Shown here: piece after piece, positions 26,632-33,763 of the stretch
Layout of the letters: every line of letters begins with the position of its first letter
How positions within the stretch are numbered: the first letter of the stretch is position 1
Source of the DNA: Mucilaginibacter achroorhodeus
GTDB lineage: Bacteria > Bacteroidota > Bacteroidia > Sphingobacteriales > Sphingobacteriaceae
Assembly: GCF_007846095.1 (NCBI RefSeq)
Contig: NZ_VOEI01000006.1
Location: 124,001 to 188,000 of the forward strand
Reading direction: 5' to 3'
DNA: 64,000 nucleotides
Translations under genes and position numbers: made by a program
Notes under the pieces: generated by a model
The model's database searches: none
What the model was told of the DNA's origin: nothing
What the model saw: the letters and a program-made list of their open reading frames with translations, nothing else

Positions 26632-26733
26632 GTGAATAAAGAGGTATTTTTCTTCAGCCCTTTACTTTCTTTTCACGGAGCTTCGAGCCAGAAAATCCGA
26701 ATATTTAACCCTTTCAATTTTTTTGCTAAATGA
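26632..26733 (+). CDS. Possible 33-residue leader ORF overlapping the carA start
   Basis: GTG at 26632 opens a 33-codon frame (MNKEVFFFSPLLSFHGASSQ, then KIRIFNPFNFFAK) ending in TGA 26731-26733, which overlaps carA's ATG as ATGA. It starts about where the promoter predicts the mRNA to begin, so it would be leaderless. It has eight Phe. It could couple or regulate carA translation; it could also be chance. Confidence 0.35.
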   Translation: MNKEVFFFSPLLSFHGASSQKIRIFNPFNFFAK

Positions 26734-27830
26734 ATCATTTCACCAAGTTACCGGCAGTATTATTACTGGAAGATGGTACCGTTTTTCATGGTAAAGCCGC
26801 AGGTAAGATAGGCACAACCACGGGCGAAATTTGCTTTAACACCGGCATGACCGGATACCAGGAAATTTTTACCGATCCATCTTACTTTGGGCAAATTATG
26901 GTAGCAACCAATGCACATATTGGTAACTACGGCATAGCTAATGAAGAGGTTGAATCTGAACAAATACAGATTGCCGGCCTGGTTTGTAAAAACTACAACA
27001 TCGCTTACAGTCGCAAACAGGCTGATGAATCGATACAGGATTATTTTCAGCAGCATAATCTGGTAGGCATTTCTGATGTGGATACCCGCCAACTGGTTCG
27101 CCACATACGCGATAAAGGTGCCATGAATGCTATTATCTCATCTGAGATATTAGATGTTGAAGAATTGAAAGCTAAATTGGCGCAAGTACCTTCAATGGAT
27201 GGCCTGGAGCTTTCATCACAGGTATCAACTAAAGAAACATACACTTTTGGTAAAGAAGATGCTTCCTACCGCGTAGCCGTGCTTGACCTTGGTGTTAAGA
27301 AAAACATCCTACGCAACTTTGATGATCGTGATGTTTATGCAAAGGTTTACCCGGCAAAAACCACTTTCGAAGAAATGGAAAAGGATTTTGCACCATCGGG
27401 TTATTTTATCTCTAACGGCCCGGGCGACCCATCGGCTATGCCATACGCTATTGATACCGTTAAAAAGGTATTGGCTTCAGAAAAACCGATGTTTGGTATT
27501 TGCCTTGGTCACCAGTTGCTGGCTTTAGCTAACGATATCCCAACTAAAAAGATGTTCAACGGTCACCGCGGTTTAAACCACCCGGTTAAAAACGTAATTA
27601 TCAACCATTGTGAAGTAACTTCACAAAACCACGGTTTTGGTGTAGTGCAGGAAGCTGTAAGGTCATCAGATAAGGTTGAAGTAACCCACGTTAACTTAAA
27701 CGACCAATCTATCGAAGGTATCCGCGTAAAAGGTAAAAAAGCATTTTCGGTTCAGTATCACCCCGAATCATCTCCGGGCCCGCATGATAGCCGTTACCTG
27801 TTTGATGATTTTATCAACTCAATGAAGTAA
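26730..27830 (+). CDS. carA: Carbamoyl-phosphate synthase small (glutaminase) subunit
   Basis: Glutamine amidotransferase subunit that hydrolyses glutamine and passes ammonia to CarB for carbamoyl phosphate synthesis (arginine and pyrimidines). 366 residues. The N-terminal domain (to about 180) is the CPSase small-chain domain (LLLEDGTVFHGKAAG, CFNTGMTGYQEI). The amidotransferase domain has the nucleophile Cys258 in FGICLGHQLLAL and His/Glu in QYHPESSPGPHDS near residues 343-353. The large subunit carB is not beside it, as is common in this lineage. A long leader with a possible upstream ORF precedes it; a terminator follows at 27872-27902. Confidence 0.97.
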   Translation: MNHFTKLPAVLLLEDGTVFHGKAAGKIGTTTGEICFNTGMTGYQEIFTDPSYFGQIMVATNAHIGNYGIANEEVESEQIQIAGLVCKNYNIAYSRKQADESIQDYFQQHNLVGISDVDTRQLVRHIRDKGAMNAIISSEILDVEELKAKLAQVPSMDGLELSSQVSTKETYTFGKEDASYRVAVLDLGVKKNILRNFDDRDVYAKVYPAKTTFEEMEKDFAPSGYFISNGPGDPSAMPYAIDTVKKVLASEKPMFGICLGHQLLALANDIPTKKMFNGHRGLNHPVKNVIINHCEVTSQNHGFGVVQEAVRSSDKVEVTHVNLNDQSIEGIRVKGKKAFSVQYHPESSPGPHDSRYLFDDFINSMK

Positions 27831-27838
27831 CAGACCGG

Positions 27839-27856
27839 TTCCGATAGCTATCGGGA
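27839..27856. repeat. CCGATAGCTATCGG palindrome
   Basis: TTCCGATAGCTATCGGGA, the same core as at 8538-8555 and 43352-43369, immediately downstream of the carA stop. Confidence 0.55.
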
Positions 27857-27871
27857 TGCCGATGATAATAG

Positions 27872-27902
27872 AAAAAGCCTTTCAAATTTGAAAGGCTTTT
27901 TT
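27872..27902. terminator. Terminator of carA
   Basis: AAAAAGCCTTTCAAATTTGAAAGGC followed by TTTTTT: a perfect stem AAGCCTTTCAAA/TTTGAAAGGCTT with a T run. Confidence 0.9.
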
Positions 27903-27909
27903 GATTTAC

Positions 27910-27917
27910 TACCTTCG
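27910..27917 (+). promoter_or_regulatory. Possible -7 box of lspA
   Basis: TACCTTCG, one mismatch from TAnnTTTG, ends 8 bases before the lspA ATG, so a very short or absent leader is implied. Confidence 0.35.
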
Positions 27918-27925
27918 CTGCCGAA

Positions 27926-28417
27926 ATGAAGTTGAAAGGTGCTTACCGTGTTTTCGCCATTATTGCCTTGCTTGCACTTAACATCAGTTGCGACCAGGTT
28001 ACAAAATCAATGATGCGCGAGCATATCAATATCTACGACCAATACCGTTTTTTTGATGGGCATGTAACCCTGCTGCATGTAGAAAATACAGGAGCCTTTT
28101 TAAGTTTAGGCGCAAAGTTGGTTCAGCCTTTCAGGTTTATGCTGCTCACGCTTTTACCCATTTTGGCGCTGCTTGGTGGTTTGCTTTACGTTATCCTTAA
28201 AAAGAATTTAACATCCTTGATGGCTATTGGTATCATCTGCTGTATTGGCGGTGGCATGGGTAACTTGTACGACCGTATTAAGCATGGCGCTGTTACCGAT
28301 TTTTTACACCTTAAATTTGGCCCTTTGCAAACGGGTATTTTTAACGCTGCGGATGTATCTATCATGATTGGTTTGGGGCTGATACTGCTGGATGGATTTC
28401 TAAGCAGTAAAAAATAA
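27926..28417 (+). CDS. lspA: Signal peptidase II (prolipoprotein signal peptidase)
   Basis: Inner-membrane aspartyl protease that removes signal peptides from diacylglyceryl-modified lipoproteins; several such lipoproteins are encoded in this window. 163 residues with four membrane segments. Motifs: SCDQVTKSMMR at 21-31, the ENTGAFLSLG segment, GGGMGNLYDRIKHGAVTDFL (containing the first catalytic Asp in VTDF) and FNAADVSIMIG (second catalytic Asp). A terminator precedes and a bidirectional terminator follows, so it is monocistronic. Confidence 0.97.
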   Translation: MKLKGAYRVFAIIALLALNISCDQVTKSMMREHINIYDQYRFFDGHVTLLHVENTGAFLSLGAKLVQPFRFMLLTLLPILALLGGLLYVILKKNLTSLMAIGIICCIGGGMGNLYDRIKHGAVTDFLHLKFGPLQTGIFNAADVSIMIGLGLILLDGFLSSKK

Positions 28418-28420
28418 AAA

Positions 28421-28466
28421 ATGCGATCAACTTGAGTTAATTACTTTACGTTGATCGCATTTTTTT
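28421..28466. terminator. Bidirectional terminator between lspA and the DUF2158 gene
   Basis: ATGCGATCAAC (28421-28431) pairs with GTTGATCGCAT (28450-28460), with T runs on both strands (28461-28466, and A run 28411-28420 on plus). Confidence 0.9.
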
Positions 28467-28476
28467 ATTTTGACAA

Positions 28477-28665
28477 TTAGTCGCAAATTTCAAGGCTATC
28501 TTCATGAAACTCTCCTTGCTGTTGTTTTTTGTCTTCGAACCATTTGCAAAGTACATTATCAGTTACTACGCCAAATCCTAAATTTACGTAGCCCTGAACT
28601 GACATTTCGGGTCCGCCCGATTTTAAGCATACTACGTCTCCAGATTTAAATTTTTTTTGTTCCAT
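28477..28665 (-). CDS. DUF2158 (YodC-like) small protein
   Basis: 62 residues. MEQKKFKSGDVVCLKSGGPE plus the later VLCKWFEDKKQQQGEFHEDSL match the DUF2158 pattern (GDxVxLKSGGPxM...CxWF...F). These are small beta-rich proteins of unknown function. It is transcribed alone, convergent with lspA, and shares its terminator. Confidence 0.88.
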   Translation of the reverse strand: MEQKKFKSGDVVCLKSGGPEMSVQGYVNLGFGVVTDNVLCKWFEDKKQQQGEFHEDSLEICD

Positions 28666-28813
28666 TGTTGTTAAGTTAATAATTTAAAATCAATGACTAT
28701 CAGTTGTTGTGCCAATGGTGATTTTGTGACTATTTGTCGGTTGTCGATTGGATTTGGTGACCTTATGTCATAAATCTTCTTTTTCGAACTGTCATAATAG
28801 CCAATAAAAAGCG

Positions 28814-28821
28814 TATCTTTG
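28814..28821 (+). promoter_or_regulatory. -7 box of the DEAD-box helicase gene
   Basis: TATCTTTG followed by CGGC; full match to TAnnTTTG. The predicted start near 28826 gives a leader of about 88 bases. Confidence 0.6.
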
Positions 28822-28825
28822 CGGC

Positions 28826-28914
28826 GGTGCCGGTGAATCGGCTGTAATCATAATTAATACTCTCCATTAGAAAAAAGTCAGCGCCCTTAGGTTTGGCGTT
28901 TGCACAATACATAA
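28826..28914 (+). promoter_or_regulatory. Structured 5' leader of the helicase gene
   Basis: Contains the hairpin GCCG-GTGAAT-CGGC (28829-28842), an AT-rich middle, and a second hairpin GCGCC-CTTAGGTTT-GGCGT (28881-28899) close to the ATG at 28915. Long structured leaders are known for cold-induced RNA helicases in other bacteria; here this is inference. Confidence 0.35.
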
Positions 28915-30288
28915 ATGTTATTTACCGATCTTAAATTAATTGAGCCTATTTTAAAGGCTTTACAAACAGAAGGCTATACCAGCCCCACCCCAATACAACA
29001 GCAAGCTATCCCATACATTTTGCAGCGCCGGGACCTTTTAGGTTGTGCCCAAACAGGTACAGGAAAAACGGCCGCATTTGCCATACCAACATTACAGTTG
29101 CTTTTTAACGATAAGCTGCAGCACCGCGAGCAAAAATCTATAAAAGCACTTGTGCTTACCCCAACCCGCGAACTCGCCATACAAATCGGCGACAGCTTTA
29201 CGGCTTACGGACGCAATACGGGTTTAAAAAACCTCGTGATCTTCGGAGGCGTATCGCAAAACCCGCAGGTTGATGCCTTGCGCCGTGGCGTTGATATTTT
29301 AGTTGCAACACCGGGTAGGTTACTTGATCTGATGAACCAGGGATATGTTCACATCAACCAGATAAAAATGTTGATACTGGATGAAGCTGACCGTATGCTG
29401 GATATGGGTTTTGTTAACGATGTGAAAAAGATCATTGCCAAGGTGCCTGCAAAAAGGCAAACACTGTTCTTCTCGGCCACCATGCCAAAGGAGATCCAAT
29501 CACTGGCAGATTCGATATTGAATAATCCTGAAAGAGTGGAGGTTGCGCCGGTGTCATCAACTGCCGATACTATACAACAGGCTGTTTATTTTGTAGAGAA
29601 AAGCAATAAGAAGAACCTTTTGATCCATATTCTTAAAGATAAGGATATTAAAACCTTGCTGGTGTTCACGCGTACCAAACACGGTGCCGATAAAGTTGTT
29701 AAAGACCTGCATAAGGCAGGCATAACTGCTGAAGCAATTCACGGTAATAAATCGCAAAATGCAAGGCAGCGGGCGCTAACTAATTTTAAGAACCGCAGCA
29801 CGCGTGTTTTGATAGCTACTGATATTGCAGCACGCGGTATTGATATTGACGAGCTTACCCACGTAGTGAACTACGAGCTGCCGAATATACCCGAAACGTA
29901 TGTGCACCGTATTGGCCGTACTGGCAGGGCAGGGGCAAGCGGTATAGCCATGTCTTTTTGTGATGGCGAAGAGGAAATAGAATATCTAAAGGATATTTAT
30001 AAGCTTATTGGCAAAAATGTGCCTGTAGAAGAAGGGCACCCTTACCCGCTGAGCATTGAATTGATGAACGCCAGGATGACCGGCAAGGCGGTAAGCATTG
30101 CAGTTAAAGGTAAAGCACCTGCAGGCGAAGGCCGTGGTGGCAGAAACGGCGGCGGTGGTAACCGCGGTCGCAACAGCCGCAGCGGAAACAAACGCGCCAA
30201 TGGCGAAAGCCGTCAGGGCGGTGGTGCCGGCAACCGTAAGGCAGGTTCAAAAACCGGCGGTGGCAGCGGCATGAGCGGACGCAGGTAG
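28915..30288 (+). CDS. DEAD-box ATP-dependent RNA helicase (RhlE/DeaD type)
   Basis: 457 residues, cytoplasmic. All helicase motifs are in order: Q motif ([13 protein letters not shown]), [12 protein letters not shown] (42-52), Ia [69 protein letters not shown]. The C-terminal 70 residues are rich in Gly, Arg, Asn and Ser (RGG-like), suiting RNA binding. It most resembles RhlE proteins used in ribosome assembly, RNA decay or cold growth. The long structured leader upstream suggests post-transcriptional control. Confidence 0.95.
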   Translation: MLFTDLKLIEPILKALQTEGYTSPTPIQQQAIPYILQRRDLLGCAQTGTGKTAAFAIPTLQLLFNDKLQHREQKSIKALVLTPTRELAIQIGDSFTAYGRNTGLKNLVIFGGVSQNPQVDALRRGVDILVATPGRLLDLMNQGYVHINQIKMLILDEADRMLDMGFVNDVKKIIAKVPAKRQTLFFSATMPKEIQSLADSILNNPERVEVAPVSSTADTIQQAVYFVEKSNKKNLLIHILKDKDIKTLLVFTRTKHGADKVVKDLHKAGITAEAIHGNKSQNARQRALTNFKNRSTRVLIATDIAARGIDIDELTHVVNYELPNIPETYVHRIGRTGRAGASGIAMSFCDGEEEIEYLKDIYKLIGKNVPVEEGHPYPLSIELMNARMTGKAVSIAVKGKAPAGEGRGGRNGGGGNRGRNSRSGNKRANGESRQGGGAGNRKAGSKTGGGSGMSGRR

Positions 30289-30299
30289 TTAAGTTAATA

Positions 30300-30391
30300 G
30301 GAGTAGTTAATTAGAGATAAGAGATTAAAGATTAGGTGTTTGTTTAGAATTGGGAAATTCCCTAATCTCTAATCACAAATCTCTAATCTCC
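30300..30391. repeat. Intergenic quasi-palindrome (AATCTCTAATC type)
   Basis: The left arm 30300-30337 (GGAGTAG..AGATTAGG) is complementary with mismatches to the right arm 30361-30391 (CCTAATCTCTAATC..CTCTAATCTCC). It may act as a weak terminator or reflect local inverted duplication. Confidence 0.55.
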
Positions 30392-30455
30392 AACGCAAAA
30401 CTTGTTTTGCATTTAAAAAACATTTAGCTTTAAAGTGAAATTAGATTCGTTGAAA

Positions 30456-30752
30456 ATGAAACGCCTTTTAGATCTTATCAAGAATAAATTTTTCCTGGTA
30501 ACATTGGCTTTTGTAATATGGATGGTATTTTTCGACAAGAACGATGTGTTCTCTCAATATGAGTATCGCCAGCAGCTAAACAAGCTTAAACAGGAGCAGG
30601 AGTTTTATAAAACCGAAACTGAGAAAGTCAAAAATGACCTTAACGAGCTCAGCTCAGATAAAGCCAAACTGGAAAAATTTGCGCGAGAGAAATACCTCAT
30701 GAAAAAAGATAACGAAGATGTGTTTGTTATCCTGCATGATAAAAAGAAATAA
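30456..30752 (+). CDS. FtsB/DivIC-like septum formation initiator
   Basis: 98 residues from the ATG at 30456 (MKRLLDLIKNKFFLVTL); a GTG at 30435 would extend it by seven residues. One membrane segment at about 11-28, then a coiled coil (YRQQLNKLKQEQEFYKTETEKVKNDLNELSSDKAKLEKFAREKYLM) ending in the typical FAREKYLMKKDNEDVFVI. This is the DivIC/FtsB pattern: a small divisome protein acting with FtsL/FtsQ. A terminator overlaps the stop of the convergent gene. Confidence 0.9.
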   Translation: MKRLLDLIKNKFFLVTLAFVIWMVFFDKNDVFSQYEYRQQLNKLKQEQEFYKTETEKVKNDLNELSSDKAKLEKFAREKYLMKKDNEDVFVILHDKKK

Positions 30753-30779
30753 AATAAGCGCCTAAAGGGCGCTTATTTT
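30751..30779. terminator. Bidirectional terminator
   Basis: AAAATAAGCGCC (30751-30762) pairs with GGCGCTTATTTT (30768-30779). It includes the stop codon region of the minus-strand dehydrogenase gene and serves both convergent genes. Confidence 0.85.
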
Positions 30780-31742
30780 ATTCCATATCTCGTCATCAAC
30801 CCAAACTCCTTCGCGCATGCTTTGCTCGCGGGTGCGAAGCATGTTTTCTCCCGGGAATAATATCTCGCTACCGCTTTCGTCACTTTTAGTGTATTCAAGT
30901 ATATGATCTATCAACGCTGCGTTTTGTAGGCTATCTTGTTTTATGGCGATAAATACCTGCGACACACCACTCTCTTTGCGCCCTGCTTCTGTGATTACTG
31001 CGGTAGATTGCCCGCCGCTGAGGATGGTTGCCAAAATGTCTAACACTAATGAAAGCCCCGAGCCTTTCCAGAATCCTATGGGCAAGGCACGTTTACTGGC
31101 AAGTATGGCTGATGCATCGGTAGTTAAATTCCCGGCAGCATCGTAGCCGCCGGGCTGCGGCAGGGGTTTGTCATCCATTTCATATTTCTGAAGTTTTCCC
31201 ATAGCGTATTGCGACATGGCCATATCCAACACAATATGTCCTCCCGCGTGTGGCACCGCTATAATAAGCGGGTTGTTACCAAGGCGAGGTTGGGTACCGC
31301 CCCAGGGCGGCAGGTTGGCAATGGTGTTAGTGAAGCAAATACCGATGAAGCCCGCCTCGGCTGCTTGCAGCCCGTAAGTTCCGCCGCGCATCCAATGGTT
31401 GGTATTTTTGAGGGTTACGCATCCAATACCATTTGATTGCGCCAATTGGATGGCCCTCGCCATGCTATATTTAGCATTTAATATCCCCGGACCAAGATTG
31501 CCATCCCATTGCTCAACAGCACCCAGTGTATTGATGAGCGAAGGCTCGGCATTGGGCAGCACCAAGCCCTCTTTAACGTACTCTACGAAAGTAGGAAAGC
31601 GGTTTAATCCGTGGCTGTGTACGCCGTCGCGGCTATTGCCTGCAAAAACATCAGCACATATTTCTGCTTTGGCGTCTGTAAAACCAAGGCTAAGCAATAT
31701 CTGTTTAAAACGAGCGGCTAATTCATGGTAGGGTATGCGCAT
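30762..31742 (-). CDS. Ldh-family NAD(P)-dependent dehydrogenase (YiaK/DlgD-like)
   Basis: 326 residues, cytoplasmic malate/L-lactate dehydrogenase family (not the classic LDH fold). The start MRIPYHELAARFKQILLSLG is normal for the group. Motifs: SRDGVHSHGLNRFPTFV with the catalytic His near residue 44, KNTNHWMRGGTYG, FTNTIANLPPWGG, LGNNPLI and the GxGLSLVLDILATILSGG segment. It is closest to 3-dehydro-L-gulonate 2-dehydrogenase (YiaK), but the substrate cannot be fixed without a structure or search. No sugar-acid pathway genes adjoin it. A TATATTTG box ends only four bases before the ATG. Confidence 0.85.
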   Translation of the reverse strand: MRIPYHELAARFKQILLSLGFTDAKAEICADVFAGNSRDGVHSHGLNRFPTFVEYVKEGLVLPNAEPSLINTLGAVEQWDGNLGPGILNAKYSMARAIQLAQSNGIGCVTLKNTNHWMRGGTYGLQAAEAGFIGICFTNTIANLPPWGGTQPRLGNNPLIIAVPHAGGHIVLDMAMSQYAMGKLQKYEMDDKPLPQPGGYDAAGNLTTDASAILASKRALPIGFWKGSGLSLVLDILATILSGGQSTAVITEAGRKESGVSQVFIAIKQDSLQNAALIDHILEYTKSDESGSEILFPGENMLRTREQSMREGVWVDDEIWNKISAL

Positions 31743-31746
31743 AAGG

Positions 31747-31754
31747 CAAATATA
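31747..31754 (-). promoter_or_regulatory. -7 box of the Ldh-type gene
   Basis: TATATTTG on the minus strand, full match to TAnnTTTG, then CCTT and the ATG. The mRNA would begin at or next to the start codon. Confidence 0.55.
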
Positions 31755-31836
31755 TCGTTGCCGTGTTTAAAAGCGTTGCAACTTAAAATAATTGTTGCTG
31801 CGTGCAGTTATACTAATGCTGCTTTTGAAATAAAAT

Positions 31837-31844
31837 TATCTTTG
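31837..31844 (+). promoter_or_regulatory. -7 box of the lipoprotein gene
   Basis: TATCTTTG, full consensus match, seven bases before the ATG at 31852 and 19 before the ATG at 31864. Confidence 0.55.
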
Positions 31845-31851
31845 CACAGGT

Positions 31852-32346
31852 ATGATTAAGAAAATGCGTTATCCGCTTATAGCCTCGTTAGTGGTGATGT
31901 GTATCCTCATCAACTCGTGCAAGCGCGATAATACCGATAACATTAGCACGCTGCTAACTACCGGTTACTGGCAGTTGGGCTCGTTAACCCAGTTAGATTA
32001 TATCGGTGATACCCAGCTTGGCGATACCACCTACGTATGTGATACTGTGCAAACCTTTACTTTCAACAAAGACGGAAGCTGTAACTTTGTAAACTTTGCC
32101 TGCGCTACCAATACGGCCAACGGGACTTGGAACCTGAGTGATACTCGCTTGTTCTTAAATGCAAATATCACCGAGCCCGACTCAACAGGAAAACCCTACC
32201 AGCCCTTTGCCAACTCGCGTATAGCAAATCTTGGAGAATATTCTTTAGTGCTTGAGACAGGCGATATACAAAATTATTACTCAACTACAGACAGGCGGAG
32301 GATATTCAGATGGGGGTTTGTGAGAAGAAGGACATCCACCAAATAA
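31852..32346 (+). CDS. Lipocalin-like lipoprotein, unknown function
   Basis: 164 residues. Lipoprotein signal MIKKMRYPLIASLVVMCILI followed by NSC, which gives Cys23 as first mature residue; a second ATG at 31864 would also leave a good signal and fit the promoter position better. The mature part (LLTTGYWQLGSLTQLDYIG.., FTFNKDGSCNFVNFACATNTANGTWNLSDTRLFL) looks like the small lipocalin-like beta-barrel domains common in Bacteroidota lipoproteins (W at strand start, GTW then L...). Function unknown; it is next to purN but probably not related. Confidence 0.75.
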   Translation: MIKKMRYPLIASLVVMCILINSCKRDNTDNISTLLTTGYWQLGSLTQLDYIGDTQLGDTTYVCDTVQTFTFNKDGSCNFVNFACATNTANGTWNLSDTRLFLNANITEPDSTGKPYQPFANSRIANLGEYSLVLETGDIQNYYSTTDRRRIFRWGFVRRRTSTK

Positions 32347-32394
32347 TAAATTGATAAATTTTTATATTTTGCAGTATAAAAGCTACCACTTATT

Positions 32395-32973
32395 TTGAAA
32401 AAGAGAATCGCCATTTTTGCTTCGGGGTCCGGGTCAAATGCTCAAAAAATAATGGAGCATTTTAAAAAGCATAACGATGCCGAAGTGGTATTGATACTTA
32501 CCAATAATCCGCAGGCTTACGTATTGCAACGTGCGGATAATTTTGAGATACCCTCGCATATTTTTACCCGCCACGAGTTTTACCAAACCGATGATATTAT
32601 TAACCTGTTAAAAAATCTGCAGGTCGACTTGATTGTACTGGCCGGTTTCCTTTGGTTAGTTCCGCAATCTTTGCTGGCAGCTTTTCCAAACAAGATCATC
32701 AACCTGCACCCGGCTTTGTTGCCCAAATTTGGCGGTAAAGGAATGTATGGCGATAACGTGCACAAAGCTGTTTTGGCCGCGGGCGAAGAAGAATCAGGAA
32801 TAACCATCCATTTTACTAACGCAGAATTTGATGAAGGTGAGATCATACACCAGTCGCGTTTTAAGATAGAGCCTGGTGATACACTGGAAATGGTAAAGTT
32901 TAAAGGCCAGCAATTAGAGCATCAGCATTTCCCTAAAGTGATAGAGGGCTTGTTGAAAAAGATGAAGTCGTAA
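32395..32973 (+). CDS. purN: Phosphoribosylglycinamide formyltransferase
   Basis: Third step of purine synthesis: transfers formyl from 10-formyltetrahydrofolate to GAR. 192 residues, normal length. Motifs: phosphate-binding IFASGSGSNAQKIM, LAGFLWLVP, catalytic Asn/His in NLHPALLPKFGGKGMYG, and IHFTNAEFDEGEII with the conserved Asp. It starts with TTG at 32395; no ATG exists upstream in frame, and family members begin exactly at KKRIAIFASG. The unrelated purH is about 750 bp away on the same strand, with one gene between them in the opposite direction. Confidence 0.96.
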   Translation: MKKRIAIFASGSGSNAQKIMEHFKKHNDAEVVLILTNNPQAYVLQRADNFEIPSHIFTRHEFYQTDDIINLLKNLQVDLIVLAGFLWLVPQSLLAAFPNKIINLHPALLPKFGGKGMYGDNVHKAVLAAGEEESGITIHFTNAEFDEGEIIHQSRFKIEPGDTLEMVKFKGQQLEHQHFPKVIEGLLKKMKS

Positions 32974-32994
32974 GTGGTGTTAGAGATTTGTTCA

Positions 32995-33525
32995 TCAGAG
33001 ATTAGGTCTACGCTCTTTCAACACGTTGTACAGATCATCAAACTTCGTTTTTAAAGCATTTGATGTTACCGCTACTGGAGAACCATACATTTTATAATTA
33101 AGCGACGCCGTTCGGCGGGCAAGGGCATTTGGCTGGCGACGGATGTAGCCATCAGGATCATCTACCAATACCATAATAAATTTTTGGCTCGCAACATTTA
33201 CAACATTAAATCCTAAAACATCCTCCCAGGGTACAAAGCCAACGGCGAACATACTGGAGTTATCGGTAAGGCCATCGTTGTCTATGATCATACCTGGCCG
33301 GGCGTCAAACAATTTGCTCACAATATACAAAGCAACTACGCCAAAAAATACAGTGCATACAATACCAATTGTAATTATCAACAAATGACTGCTACCGAAT
33401 TTGTGAGCATTACTCATAACCCATATACCGGCTGCTACTAATACCGCTGAACCGGCAAGTGTTAGTGCCATTTTTGTCTTGCTCAATGGTATCTCTACAA
33501 TATCGAGCGGATCGTGGGTTTGCAT
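32995..33525 (-). CDS. STM3941-family membrane protein
   Basis: 176 residues with two membrane segments: about 19-37 (MALTLAGSAVLVAAGIWVM) and 48-70 (LLIITIGIVCTVFFGVVALYIV). The start IVEIPLSKTKMALTLAGS, then KLFDARPGMIIDNDGLTDNSS and VPWEDVLGFNV match a family of small membrane proteins named after Salmonella STM3941; the C-terminal part resembles a bacterial PH-like domain. Function unknown. It is convergent with purN (21-bp gap) and has no partner gene. Confidence 0.75.
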   Translation of the reverse strand: MQTHDPLDIVEIPLSKTKMALTLAGSAVLVAAGIWVMSNAHKFGSSHLLIITIGIVCTVFFGVVALYIVSKLFDARPGMIIDNDGLTDNSSMFAVGFVPWEDVLGFNVVNVASQKFIMVLVDDPDGYIRRQPNALARRTASLNYKMYGSPVAVTSNALKTKFDDLYNVLKERRPNL

Positions 33526-33732
33526 ATTTATGGTGATTAATACTATTGGTAAACAACTAAGGTGTTGATTTGATTTGTTTTAAATCACATTATTGCACTG
33601 TTTCAGACCTCAGTCTCAAACTATCAAATTCATTGGTCCGGTTCTATAGTTCTGACAATTCTTAAAATCCGGTGAATTGAAGTTAAGACAAAAAAACTGA
33701 CCTCAACTCACTAATCTCTAATCACTAATGCG

Positions 33733-33740
33733 TACCTTTG
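33733..33740 (+). promoter_or_regulatory. -7 box of purH
   Basis: TACCTTTG followed by CGGC. It lies between an in-frame ATG at 33728 and the ATG at 33764, so it rules out the first as start. Confidence 0.6.
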
Positions 33741-33763
33741 CGGCTCAAAAATTCCCTGTTGTA

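Noticed and set aside
28826..28914. Known riboswitch in the helicase leader
   Set aside because: Some bases recall a cobalamin-type box, but the required conserved elements are missing.
33728..33763. Upstream ATG of purH
   Set aside because: It lies before the TACCTTTG promoter box, so it would not be on the transcript.
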